Positions 24,094 through 35,745 of a DNA stretch of 64,000 bases are shown here, in pieces; the stretch's first letter is position 1; each line of letters starts with the position of its first letter. This DNA comes from Pteria penguin (taxonomy: Eukaryota > Mollusca > Bivalvia > Pterioida > Pteriidae). The position numbers and the translations under genes are program-made. Location: the NCBI GenBank assembly GCA_035048485.1, contig CM068586.1:52566167-52630166 (forward strand), written 5' to 3'. Below the pieces are notes generated by a model. It was not told the DNA's origin, searched no databases, and worked only from the letters and a program-made list of their open reading frames with translations.

Positions 24094-24239
24094 TTAAAAA
24101 AAAAAACCAAACAAACAAAAACAACAAAAAAAAAAAACCAAAAACAAAAAAAAAAAAAAAAAAAACAAACCCAAAAAACAAACAAACAAACAAAACAAAA
24201 AAACCCCCCAAAACACCCCCCCCCCCAAAAAAAACCAAC
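24094..24239. repeat. A/C-rich low-complexity tract
   Basis: Long runs of A with C interruptions; overlapping open frames in several frames are Lys/Pro-rich artefacts. Confidence 0.9.
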
Positions 24240-24446
24240 TTCAAGAACAACAGTTATGAATAAATAAATATATAATCACTAACGTGAACACATATTTTAT
24301 ATTAACTGCATTTAACTATGTTTAAGATAGGGTATTAACTGTGTATTCCATAACACAATCTACATAACGAAAGCCAAAGAATGTTAAATAAGAAAGAAAT
24401 TTGTGTCACCACAAAAGAGTATAATAATACGATGTGTCTCAAAAAT

Positions 24447-24645
24447 GTCGGTAAAATCGGTCACATAGAGTACTTGAATACTTATCATCTTGGCTAGACA
24501 CAGAAGTCGATAACTTTATGAAATTATCTTTCTAATGTTTACACATTCATTTCATTTAAATCTGTGTGTCTGTTTCAAAAGCGCCGCTAGTGGTCCAAGA
24601 GATAATAACAAAGGACAACGAAGCATTCCTTGTTGTACCTGTTCT
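24447..24645. repeat. Upstream direct repeat, copy 1
   Basis: It shares with 25195-25405 the blocks TTGGCTAGACAC, TCGATAACTTTATGAAATTA, TGTCTGTTTCAAAAGCGCCG and GAGCATTCCTTG-like sequence. Copy 2 ends 325 bp before the LIM-homeodomain start codon. Confidence 0.75.
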
Positions 24646-25194
24646 ATACCATCTATCGTCTCGAAAAAATCTATCTCAGATGTCAGTTTGGAGTTGCCGC
24701 ACATGAAAGACATGATATCGACGAATTTGAGAAAGGGGGGGGGGGGGGTGTCAATCCAGAGACGTCTCGGCCTCGGAAAACAAAAATATCAACTGAGTTA
24801 GGAGGGAGCCAACAAATATGACCTCCGTTTCTTTACATTTTCGTTTTTCTTGAAATTTCCGATCTAAGAAAAATTTCAAACTTACACGCTAACAATTACG
24901 TGAGGCCAGAACTAGATTCGAACCAACAACATTCCGTTTTTATTTCGGCGATTTGCCGAAATTAGGTACAGGGTCGATATACCCAGTCACCGCTACAATT
25001 TCATACTTAATGTTTTAATTCTCTTTAATACACTGTTCAAACATTATCGAATAATGTGTTAACGTCTTAAAATTGCCGTTTCTAATGATAAATCAGCAAT
25101 AAAGGGAAAATTGTCATAATGAAATAGATGCGCTTGCAATATTGCACAAAGTTGCAAGGTGTGCATTTCTGTGCACATGAACATGATTCAGAAA

Positions 25195-25405
25195 CGTTAG
25201 CAAAATCATTCACATGTGACTTAAATCAGGGGACTCTGATAATTTTGGCTAGACACTGAAATCGATAACTTTATGAAATTATCTCCCTTATGTTTACACT
25301 TTCATTTCATTAAGGTCTGCATGTCTGTTTCAAAAGCGCCGCTGGTGGTGCGAGAGATAATGAACCGATTGAAAGAGTACGGAGCATTCCTTGTGGTACC
25401 TGTTA
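25195..25405. repeat. Upstream direct repeat, copy 2
   Basis: Partner of 24447-24645, spaced about 750 bp. Both copies keep AAAAGCGCCGCT followed by AGTGGT or GGTGGT. It lies in the putative promoter-proximal region of the LIM-homeodomain gene. Confidence 0.75.
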
Positions 25406-25729
25406 TTTACGTTTAATTGTCACCGATTGATAAGGTATTGTGTATGACAAAGGCGTAATTAGTAAACAATTAATACCTATGTTTTTATAAGAACAGGTAG
25501 CTCACCGTCCCAGACAGGTTGATTGGAAAGTGGGGCGAACGAAACGTCTGAATCCGCGAACCAGACAATCTGATTACAACAATAAACAACATAAACTCTC
25601 TGATTGATAATAACATTCATACTCTGACGGTATTTATAGTGGTCACTTAAGATGTATATTTCATAATCAGTTTGACTGACAAACTTTAAATATTTCGCTT
25701 GTCCGGTCGAGGTCCTCATAGAAAAAGAG

Positions 25730-28700
25730 ATGGACGCTGTGAATTATCATACATCTCCGGCGAATGTTGGACAAAATATGAACATTGATACGTGGGTAGA
25801 TGGTAAGTAATCATTTGACCGATTGATTGGGGTTTTTTGTATGTGTGTAAATAACTGGCCACTCTCTGCTTCCGTATATCCTTGAATGCGCCATTTTTAT
25901 TTCGAATCTATTTTCTTATCATTCGTTCGGGATAAATAAATAGAAATCGATAACTGCAAACTTCAGAGGAAATAAACTAAAAAATAAATAAATGAATAAA
26001 TAAAATGAATTAAAGTAAAACTTGAAAAAAAGATTATACTAATAGATACATCACCGAGTTAGAAATAATGATAATGAAATAAAGACTAGCCTTGCTGGAG
26101 AAAACTTCCAAGGGCCTTGACAGTACACAGGGAAGTTGAATAATCTAAATTACAACTTAAAGATAATCGTGTGTTGATTTTGTCAAGAAAGTTTTGAAAA
26201 ATGAATGAATAGATAAATAAATAAGAAAAAAAAAATAGTAGGGACGTATATATCTAAATATGTGCATCCCTGATAATAATAAAAATCAAGGAAAGTTAAA
26301 TAGGTAAAAGGAAAAGCAAATTAAAAGAAGTAATTAGATTTAATACGAACGTAAATAACTGAAAACAAGATCGGTCGGCTTTCGTCAATGACAGTTTATG
26401 CAATAATTATCATTTAATAATGGGGATTATCCTCAAAGACTTCCAATTTTTGCTTCAATGAATTTTAAGTTTCGGGGAGAATTCATGACACATGCTTTTA
26501 TTTTCAGGTGCACCGCGATGTGTCCGGTGCTGTAACCCGATCTATGATCCGACAGTGGTGACATCTGACAACAAATTCTGGCACAAATCCTGCTTCCGGT
26601 GTAGCTACTGTAATTGTGAACTGGACGAAGCCTGTATTACGAACGGACGAGAGATGTACTGCAAGAATGATTTCGATAGGTCAGTAAAGGTATTTTTATC
26701 TTAAAATTGGGGCCGGCCTAATATCGTACGTAGCGTTCTTTCTCTGAGTCATCGATTCAAGTTCCACAGTTGTAGTAGTTACATGTACGACTGCAACGGA
26801 AGAGACGGGACAAAATAGCACTTCCGTTGCAGTCGTAACTATTGTAGTAGGTGATCAGTGGCGGATCCAGCGCCCCCTTTGCCGAAGGGTCGGGGGGGGG
26901 GGATTTTGTCGATTTTGACAGGAAATGAATCAAAATACAGGGTTTTAGGTAAAATTTTGTTCACTGCTGGGACGGGTGGGTCTCCGCTCCCCCTAAATCC
27001 GCTACTTCTGATTGCAAGTAAAACAACGAATTAAAATGATATAAAACAGTAAAATGATACACTATGTAATACACGCATTTTTTGTATGATATATATTTCT
27101 TAATTTTTATTTTATACCAAAATATTTACAGACTTTTCAAATCTCCATGCGCTGGTTGTTCTGTATTGATGGAGCCCTCTGAGTTTGTACGCCGTATCTA
27201 TGGCAACTTATACCACGAAGGATGCTTCAAGTGTGTGATGTGTTCACAGCCGCTGCGGACGGGGGATCGAGTCTACCTCAGAGACGATAGTAAACTAGTG
27301 TGTCATACTGACTACAACAAACTTCACATTGGCGGTAAGTTTCTAGCTATTATGTATTCCACATGAGGTGACAATCTCTAATTTCTTCTTTTGTTCATCA
27401 TGGCGTAGCTTAGTAGGTAACGTGTTCGACTCGAGACCAAGAGGTTTCAGGTTTGAATCCCGCCACTGAGAATCTTTGTAATCAAATTGTAAAACCTCTG
27501 ACCCCTTATTACGATAGAGACTAGACGGCAACTTGTAAACAATCACCCACTTCTTCCAGACAACGTGGAGGTGTGAGTGTGTGTGTGTGTGTGGGGGGGG
27601 GTGGGGGGGGGAGTGTTCTATAGGTTGTAATTTCTTTGCAATGAATAAGATATTATGAAAAAAGGATGAGAAACAAGACAACTATATAAGTGTATTTTGG
27701 AAGTTCTATTTCAACAAAGCACGGTATTACAAAGTAGTTGATATAGGTATTAATTCGGAAGACTCTTGATCACGTGACTCGTGTCTAATGTCTGATGGCG
27801 AAGACTTAAAATCGAAGCCTCTATATGAGATATGTCTCTCTAGTTTGAACTCGGCTACTCAAAGCGAAAGTGCTTAACTGCTGGTCAGAACCTTTATTAT
27901 ATGTTTGTACAAAAAAAGGGGGCGGAGGGGCAGGCTTGGTGTAGTGGTTAAGCGCTTCGCTTGCGGCGCCGACGACCCGGGTTTGATACCCGGAATGCAC
28001 CAATATGTTTAAGAGGTTGGTTACCTCCTGCTTCAATGTCGCGGTAAAACTGAAAAATTGTTGAAAGCAACGTAAAAGACCAATCAACCAACCACCAAAA
28101 AAAAAAAAAAAAAAAAAAAAAATAATAATAATAAAAAAAAAAAACCAAAAAAAAAAAACCAAAAAAAAAAAAAAAAAAAAAACCCAACAAAAACTTGAGA
28201 TATTTTTTTTAGTTAAAATCCTCTTCCTGAGCCGTCGGGCATGACATGAGCTAGAGTAATGATTGTGGTAGTGGTGAGCCTTGCAGCGAATACATCCCCA
28301 GTTTTGTGATAATAATGGGGATTCAAAATATGAACATCATAAATGAAATGCCACATTAGAAATTATTTTCTCCCACTGTGGACAGAAAAATCATTAAAAA
28401 TACATGGATACCGGCAAGCCTCGTTGTGGAGGAACGATATATTTGACACTCTTGCTGGTTAGGATATCTCCGTACATCATTGATAGTGGTGATAATAGGT
28501 TATGTGAATATTTTTTATGCTTCCCTTCGAAAAATGAGAGGTATATTGTTTTGCTGCTGTCGGTTAGTAGGTCGGTCCTTCGATCGGTCGGTTCATTTAC
28601 AGTTTCCGCTCATTATCTCTTGAACTAATAAAGATATTGAATTGATATTTGGTATACAGATACATCTCAAGGATATCTAGATCAATTTCAAACTTGGTTA

Positions 28701-30071
28701 TTGTTCAATCATTTTTGTCATAGTTATCCCTCTTGGACTTAGAAAATTTCTTAAAATTAGCACTTTCCTCTCATTATCTCAGGAACAGATAGAGATATTG
28801 AATTGATATTTTGCGTACAGATACATCTTAAGTATATCTAGGTCAAATTCAAATTTGGTTATGGTTCAATAATTGTTGTCAGAGTTATTCCCCTTGGGCT
28901 TTGGAAATTACTTAAAATTATCGGTTTCCGCTCATTATCTCTGAAACCAATAAAGATATGCGTCTATATTTGATATATTGGTACATCTAAAGGATATTCA
29001 GGTGAAGTTCAAATTTTGTTATGGTTCAGTCATTTTTGTGAGAGTTATCCCCCTTGGATTTAGAAAATTTCTTACAATTAGCAGTTCTCTTCTTTTGCTC
29101 AAGAACAGCTAGATATATTGAATTGATATTTGGTATACATATACATCTTAAGGATATCTAGGCCAAGTTCATTGGTTATAATTTAGATATGGTTCAATTA
29201 TTTTTGTCAAGAGTTATTCCCATTGGACTTTGAAAATTTCTTAAAATATGCCGTTTCAACTCATTATCTCAGGAATGGATAAAGTTATTGAATTGATGTT
29301 TGGTATAAAGATACATGATGAAGATATCCAAGCCAAGTTTTCTTATGCACAGTGATAAAACTTTTGTTTGTAAGTAATCATGAGGAGTAGATGACATCAA
29401 ATGTGGTCATGTGAGTTATGCCAACGTTTCAAAAATAACCAAAAAAAAAAAAAAAAAAAGGGGGGGGGCATATCCTACGCTGGCGTTGCTTCTTTTTTAG
29501 TGAAAGAGGAATGCGATCCAGTGTCTGCCTTTAAAATTTCAAACGGAAAATTAGTCAAAGTTCTATCATTTTTTTATTTTGTTTTATTTTTACAGAGGCA
29601 TCATCAGACGAGGAAGATTGTAATGGCAGTGACCTCAGAATGGGCATCAACATTTCACAAACCCAGACAGACATTCTTACCGCAGCCTATACTACGTGTG
29701 CGCATCCATCACGTCATATCCGACAGAGACTAAGTCACCAAACCGGACTCGGTGTTAGTGTCATCCGGAACTGGTTCAGAAACAAGCGTCTTTATGATCG
29801 AAAACATTGTCATCAGCATCAGGGTGGAGAAAAACCTTTCAATCACAACGACTTGTTATTGAAAATTGGAAGTAAGACGGATAAAATTCCCTCCCTCCGC
29901 ACAGAATGGTTGACGTCGGCATTTTCATTTGATAGTGTCCCTCCTAATATTGACCTTTCACCTCAAGATATTCAAAATGGTGAAGTTTGCAAACCAATGT
30001 CATTTGTGCGAGAAAACAATAATTCTTTTTCTGACTTCCATGATAACATACGATGGAATCCATGTTTATAA
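25730..30071 (+). CDS. LIM-homeodomain transcription factor, divergent (Islet/Lhx-like), 4 exons
   Basis: Predicted nuclear DNA-binding regulator of 307 aa. Exons are 25730-25802, 26508-26679, 27132-27334 and 29596-30071, with GT/AG junctions and 924 nt closing in frame. LIM1 starts at Cys29 (CVRC, WHKSCFRC, YCKNDF, to about residue 79). LIM2 starts at Cys88 (CAGC, YHEGCFKC, VCHTDY, to about 143); the zinc-ligand spacing looks complete in both. A DEED-containing linker leads to a homeodomain at about 162-221, whose third helix reads VIRNWFRNKR. The TGL-x3-VIR and NKR parts resemble Islet, but position 47 is Asn and position 50 is Arg, not the usual Val/Ile and Gln. The C-terminal 85 residues match nothing I recognise. 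An in-frame TGA lies upstream of the ATG. Introns 2 and 3 are repeat-filled. Confidence 0.9.
26779..26841. mobile_element. 63-bp hairpin mini-element with 9-bp direct repeats, LIM-HD intron 2
   Basis: Perfect 17-bp arms TACGACTGCAACGGAAG (26786-26802) and its reverse complement (26821-26837) enclose 18 nt. TTGTAGTAG occurs immediately on both sides (26770-26778 and 26842-26850), as a target-site duplication would. Confidence 0.7.
26856..27010. mobile_element. MITE with CAGTGGCGG ends, LIM-HD intron 2
   Basis: It begins CAGTGGCGGATCCAGCG and ends CCTAAATCCGCTACTTCTG, with a G-run near the left end. This is the same end type as 3412-3578, with a different core. Confidence 0.6.
27403..27475 (+). 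mobile_element. tRNA-like SINE head, LIM-HD intron 3
   Basis: GGCGTAGCTTAGTAGG (A-box-like) and GGTTTGAATCC (B box) are spaced as in a tRNA gene. Acceptor-stem pairing is absent, and a GT/G-rich tract follows at 27573-27612. Confidence 0.5.
27928..28096 (+). mobile_element. tRNA-derived SINE, family B, with poly-A tail
   Basis: The head has TGGTGTAGTGGTTAAGCGC (A box) and CCCGGGTTTGATACCCGG (B box). The body has GCACCAATATGTTTAAGAGG, TCAATGTCGCGGT and TTGTTGAAAGCAACGTAAAA. It ends CAATCAACCAACCACC, followed by a long A-rich tail to 28190. A diverged relative is at 15895-16042. Confidence 0.8.
28590..29340. repeat. Tandem array, about 161 bp x 4.5, LIM-HD intron 3
   Basis: The block CTCATTATCTC recurs at 28611, 28772, 28933 and 29262 (a diverged unit sits near 29092). 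Each unit continues with a GATATTGAATTGATATTTGG-type core, TACAGATACATCT and ATCCCCCTTGGACTT-like sequence. Units are moderately diverged. Confidence 0.8.
29441..29468. repeat. A-run followed by G-run
   Basis: About 18 A then 9 G, 130 bp upstream of LIM-HD exon 4. It is outside the exon. Confidence 0.9.
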
Positions 30072-32710
30072 AACACGTTTAGTCTCTAAAAAGTGTGTTT
30101 GTTTTTATTACGTCAAAAATATCTGACGTTAGTTTAAAGTTGCTTCATATTAGCAGTTTTACTTTATTTACTCGGGTCTCGGAAAGAAATGTTTCAACCA
30201 ATCAGAGCCCATGGGAATAATCTTGGATTAGGGATCGGTCCAAAAACATAAACTTGGTAGAGGACCTTGAGTATATACTTCCCGTAAGCTTTGATGAAAT
30301 TCTGTGTAGCGGTTGTAGAGAAGAAGTCGAGTATGTGACGGACGACGCCGACGAAAGACGGACGACGCCGACGAAAGACAGACGGCGTGCTATGACAATA
30401 GCCCACTAGAGTCTTCGGCTCAGATGAGCTAAAATACTAACATCACCTTATCATGTGAAATATTCTGCCATAGCAGTGTTTCCAGCTACGGCAGATGATA
30501 CAGAGAAATGTAAGTTTCGTTCGGATTTGAACCAAAGCCTCCTACTTTAATTACTAGCGATTTAGTGGTCTGAACGATCGAGCTAATTGGTTGAAAAAGA
30601 AATAATTTTTTTTCAAGATTGGTGTCATATCAGAATACAAAACGGCAGAAAAATCAGCACATTTAATGATTTTAAATGTATGTTACTGTTGCTATTTAAA
30701 AATATGTTTTGTTATTTTGAAATTGTTTATGTACAACCCATTCTTTGATTAACTGCACATATTGTCTTATATCATTGGATTCAACCTTCAAACGCTGAAA
30801 AGATCCAAACACGTGACTTTGTATAAGTATAAGCCTCGGGATTTATCGTCAATTTTTATGTAAAATATGATATTTTATACTGTTGATTTTCGATGCTTTT
30901 TCGTGTTCGGTCATGAAAATGGTTTATCGCCTTTAACCTATGCACATTCCTCATTGCGTCCAAATGCTTATATTTAAATATCTGCTCTTACTTTCGTGAA
31001 ATATCATCGCAAAGTTGTATAACTACCTTCGATAAACCCCGAGCTTATACTTTATATTATATCGGAATGTTTCAAGTCTCTTCTCATAAAGAGATCGGAC
31101 CCTGACACCACGTTCACTTAGAAACTGGCATCCAGTGACGGTCATATCTCGTCACCATGGTAATAATGTAACGGAAAGTTTCTTTTTCCTTCATGTGTTT
31201 GTTCTTATTTTCATTGTTTTTTTCGGGGGGGGGGGGTGTTATATATTATGTCACGTGATACCATGATTCCTCCCATTACCTTGAACTGAACATTTTCTCT
31301 GTATAAAACTTACATACATTGAATGTCAAATCTAAATATCTTCCATTGACACTTTGATTTGTTCTATATGCTCTGAATTTTACACAGAATTTGCTGCTTA
31401 CATATAATTATTGAAATACATTTATGCGCTTTAAACTTTAAAGATCCTTCGTCTGTTGATGTTATCTGCCATATTTTAATTTTCGAGTCACAATATGTTT
31501 TATTCTCCGCCTCACAATGTACGTTACGTTTAACAACTCAGGAAGTCATGTACTTTAAATAACATATTTTAGGACGCAATATTAATTTTGAGGCAAGGGG
31601 CCTGGAACCTGCCCGTGCAACACAGACAAGGTGCTGTTATGCAACTTATGTCGAAAAGTGGGTGGGGGCACAAACAGTTGTGCCCCCACTTTCCCCCTAC
31701 TCCTATGCCATGACATACAGTGTTCTATTGTACAATATTATATCGTGTATGATATAGATCTCATTATTTAGCACCATGCTGCCGTCCAAACGGCTTTTAC
31801 ATGACAATGTAATATGTCCTGTTTTTACGGAGTTGCCATCGAAGTGTTCTGTGTTTTGGTACTGCGTCCCACTATTTAACAAGAAACCGTCAATGACGGT
31901 ATGACCGGATTGCAAATGCTAAACGCAAAAAGTTGACAACAGACGGACGGACAGACAGACAGACGGACCGATTTTGCCAATTTATAGACCAGAATTGCTT
32001 TGCATTAACATTAACAATACATGTATGCAAGTGGTCATCCTAAAGGCAAAAAACTGTGTGTTCACTGAAGCGTAAAGTCAAGGTCAAGGTCACTAAATTT
32101 TTGTATTGGTTGGATAGAACATTCAAGTATCTACAAACCTACCAACTTTGACATAAGTACCCTTTAGGGTATGAAAGAAACCAAGCTAAACGCAAATGCT
32201 AAACGCAAATGCTAAACGCAAATGCTAAACGCAAAATGTTGACGCCGTACGGACAGACGGACGGACGGATGGTTTCGCCAATTCATAGACCGGAATTGCT
32301 TTGCAATCCGGTCAATAATTAATAACTGAATTGCGCTTTAGGTATCTCTGTAATACAGAAAACCGGGCTTTTCCTTTGTCATTCTTTTAAAATTTCAAGA
32401 TAGCTATAAAATCACAAATTCCATAAAGTAATTGATTGAACGATGAATTATTGCTGAAAATAACCCAACAGATTATTTTTTTTTCTTTGAAAAAAAATTC
32501 TTGCCCTGATTTTGACTTAAAAAACAATCTTGCTCAGTCACACAGTGAAAAAAATAATCTGTTTCCAAATAGACTAGCGTAATCTAAAATCATACTTTGG
32601 GGAAAAAAAGTAGGTGTTAAAACTCGAGAATTATACACAATACAACAGTTGATGTTATTCTGATCTTTTGTTCCTCATCAGTTCAATCATGGACAAACCT
32701 TTTGCTTATC
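30072..32710. other. Intergenic with dispersed repeats and a GC-rich hairpin
   Basis: No gene. 30300-30420 holds CGGACGACGCCGACGAAAGA duplicated and a GACAATAGCCCAC end. 30500-30590 (-) is a decayed tRNA-like head. 31662-31689 is a perfect 12-bp hairpin. 31920-31970 and 32190-32300 hold GACGGACAGAC runs and a GCTAAACGCAAAT repeat (13 bp x 4) inside a duplicated unit ending TAGACCGGAATTGCTTTGCA. Confidence 0.55.
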
Positions 32711-32742
32711 CAAACCTTTTCAGAGGAGACAAGGTCCTGATC

Positions 32743-33273
32743 CAATCTCCAAAAGCAGAGTTACGGTCCTTGCATTCCCTTTAATCTCTGCCAACTACTG
32801 AAAGTAGTCCCTAGTCACATGGTCAAAAATCATGTGACTGCATCGTACAAAATGGCAGCCCGCATTGATGACACATCGAAGAAGGCAGAAAATATACACG
32901 TAGATTGTTTAGCGTGTTTTGGGGGAAAATGTCATCATATTCAAAACATTCTTTTTGTTTGGTCGTAATTCACCAGAATTTTCTCTATTCTATTCATGTT
33001 TTGCTTAGCCGAATAACGAATTATATTAATACCCTGATTTGTACGCTGAGAAAATATAGTGCGATATAAATTCAGGACTGATTTTATGTAAAAGCCCGAT
33101 TAAAACTCAATGTAACATGGTAAATGCTTTGAATTTAACTAATAAAGCAACTGAAGACCAAGTCAATACCGTTTAGAGGCAAAATCTGATTTTATAAGAA
33201 TCTTGTACAACCCGAGACCTGTGCAGATGCGTGTGTGGATTGTAAATGAACGACAAGTCTGCTTTGGAGATTG
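32743..33273. mobile_element. 531-bp DNA transposon-like insertion with 9-bp target duplication
   Basis: Ends CAATCTCCAAAAGCAGA and (reverse strand) CAATCTCCAAAGCAGA are inverted copies. GTCCTGATC is present on both sides (32734-32742 and 33274-33282). The insertion splits the left repeat of the Penelope-like element, so it is younger. A 9-bp duplication is typical of Mutator-like elements; no transposase is present. An inner palindrome AGTCACATG / CATGTGACT is at 32811-32837. Confidence 0.8.
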
Positions 33274-33689
33274 GTCCTGATCCTCGTCCCCTCTGACTGT
33301 TAGTCGGAACTCCTATTGATCAAAGATCTTAGCTCGCTTACAGACGGGCAGATCATGGTTTACTTATGTTTATATATTTTTGATAGCAACACATTATTCT
33401 ATAAACGTTTCGTGGGTAATAAAATTTGTGTGACCCCTCCTGAAACCTGTTGATCCTTGTTCTCTATATAAATTTTTAAATGTGTGTCCTTTGGTTGTGC
33501 TGCTTTTTCGGTGAATGGGAAGGTGGATGCCCGTAAACCAGTTACCCATACCAACGGAGTGAGGTTTGTTATCCAATTGACCGTCCTAAGTCAGTATCGT
33601 AGAGGCAGCACAATTGAATATTTTTGTAATGTCGTTTTCCGTGTATATTCTACTATTATCATGTTTTCTGTGCATGTCTTTGTTGATTT

Positions 33690-34390
33690 GTGTCACACAG
33701 CTTTGTCAGATGTCTTCCGTTTCCTCTTGAATTTAATGGCAAGATTTATCAGAAGATAATTGAAATTTCTATGGGTACTAACTGTGCACCTCTTATAGCA
33801 GATTTTTTTCTATATTGTTATGAGGGGGATTCATGTATTCTATTCAACGATCTAAACGATTCGACCTTATCGAGATACTGGATGATACCTTTAGTTACAT
33901 GTACATGTATCTTGACGACATCTTAGTTATTGATAACCTTGAGTTTGGAAGATATATAGCTAACATATACCCACCTGGACTTCAGTTAAACAAACAAAAT
34001 TCATACCAATATTTATTATACACATGGCGATTTTAGATTTCCTGTGTAGATTTCCCTTAGTTGGATAGTTACAGGTGTTCCTAGACTAGACTCCCATCAT
34101 ATGGTGTTGCATCGATTTGCCAGCGCCTGCAGTAACGTTTTGGATTTTCATACAAAAACTCTACAAATACCATTGGAACTTCCAACTCAGGGTTACAAGC
34201 ATCATAAACTTAGAAAAGCCCAGGGAAAATGGTGTAGATTTTTTTTCAGAACTTTTATCAAAATTCGGAAATATCACTTTGTATCCAATGGAATTTCCCA
34301 TCCCAATTTCTACGGTGATCTTGTGTACAAACTTAAGAGGGTCTAAGGTTCCAATTAGTTTATCTCGTCGGATTCTAAAATAGTGAATGA
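33690..34390 (+). pseudogene. Degenerate reverse transcriptase of second family
   Basis: RT pieces in shifting frames: FNGKIYQKI, SMGTNCAPLIADFFLYCYE (equivalent of the GIPMGTNCAP motif, with the start altered), a YLDDIL catalytic remnant near 33910, IYPPGLQLNKQ, ACSNVLDF, QGYKHHKLRKA and NFYGDLVYKLKR. At least four frameshifts or indels are needed, so it is dead. Confidence 0.85.
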
Positions 34391-34953
34391 CCTTCGTATC
34401 TACAAAAATATGACCCAGAGATCATCAAAAGGATAGTAATTCTTGTATTGACCCCTTCTACACTCTTATACAGAGACCGTTACTTGAACCTATACATTGA
34501 ATAACAGGCGGGTGGGGACTAAATTGTGGGCTTTATTGAAACCTTTTTCAAAGGAGAAATGGTCATGAACCTCATTCCCTCTTACTGTTAATTGGGACTC
34601 TCACAGATCAAGGGTCCGAGCTCGCTTCCATATCGACAGAGCACAGTTTACCCACGTTGATGGCGATTTATACATTGTTGATATCTTGGTCTTATTCAGC
34701 AATACTATACATGTTTATATATTTATGACCTCTCAACTTGAGAAACTTGTTGATCCTTGCTCTCTATATGGGGGATTATTCATAGATTTTAAAATGTGTG
34801 TTCTTTGATTATACTTCTTTTGTAGAAAACTGGGGAGGAGGACCCGTAAACCGGTTAACCACTTCAATTTACTGACTACTGTCATATCAATTGACCGTCC
34901 TAAGCCGGTATTGCAACTGCACTTTAATCGAAAGTTTTTGTGATGTTCTTGTG

Positions 34954-35745
34954 ACAAGCTCTATCTGTTTTTTTTTTTTATTACATTATTAAAAGTGGAT
35001 TTCCATGGTAATTTCCGTGAGTATTTGTGCTGAATATATGCCAAAAATAGTTCTTGAGGGGTGGACAGGGGACAGTAGGAACCCCAGATTAATTTCGCAG
35101 TGTATTCATATCTTTATGAACTTAATGTATTTGAGGAGAGCTGCGTAAGACAAATTCAAAACAGTTTTCCTTTTGGTGATAACTCTATCCCTTCAAAAGT
35201 TATGACAGTCTGAAGATGCCAAAATTTGACATTTTCATAGACTTTTTTCTTTATAGAATTCTTGACTGCTTTCGTGACCAAGACTGAACCAACATCCCTC
35301 ATATTTTTGTCATTTCTCTGTCAGTTTTTTACTCAGGGCAGCCTCTTTCCTTCACACCCCTGCCCCCTTCTCTCCTTCACCTTACTACCTCTTGTCTCAC
35401 CCTTATTTCAGTACATAGCATCATTATGATGGACTAAAAGCGTATAACATAGCTCAGATGGGTTTGAACAGAATTTTGTCAAAAATAACAGGGTTTATTA
35501 TCAAAGTATTATACAACACTATTTTATTGGTGAAAAAACAATTTTCTTGCTCTGGCAAAAAATACCCAAAGGTTAAAAATAATGTGGCCGCGTTGAACTC
35601 CCCCTCCCAGATTATCAAATGGACGGCACCTAAGAACTTTAATGATATGGTTCCTGTATCACTTCATCGCTGATTGTATATGTCTTTCTGCTCTATCTGC
35701 AATGACATACACTGTACCGTCCTAGTGTATGCTATCTACAACAGT
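34954..35745. other. Intergenic, nothing recognised
   Basis: No gene or clear repeat. It includes a C/T-rich stretch near 35340-35400 and lies downstream of the B-box gene's 3' end. Confidence 0.4.

Larger units (their letters stand above)
32711..34953 (+). mobile_element. Degenerate Penelope-like element with direct terminal repeats
   Basis: The left repeat (32711-33640 with a 531-bp insertion removed) and the right repeat (34538-34953) run parallel. Shared blocks are a GGAGAC.AGGTCCTGATC versus GGAGAAATGGTCATGAAC start, CTGTTGATCCTTGTTCTCTA versus CTTGTTGATCCTTGCTCTCT, CCGTAAACC and CAATTGACCGTCCTAAG. RT remnants lie between them. Direct terminal repeats from partial tandem copies are typical of Penelope-like elements, and this is the main reason for the family call. 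Confidence 0.75.

Noticed and set aside
32855..32965. Small frame starting MAARIDD with good start context
   Set aside because: It lies inside the 531-bp insertion, ends after about 39 codons and has no recognisable features.
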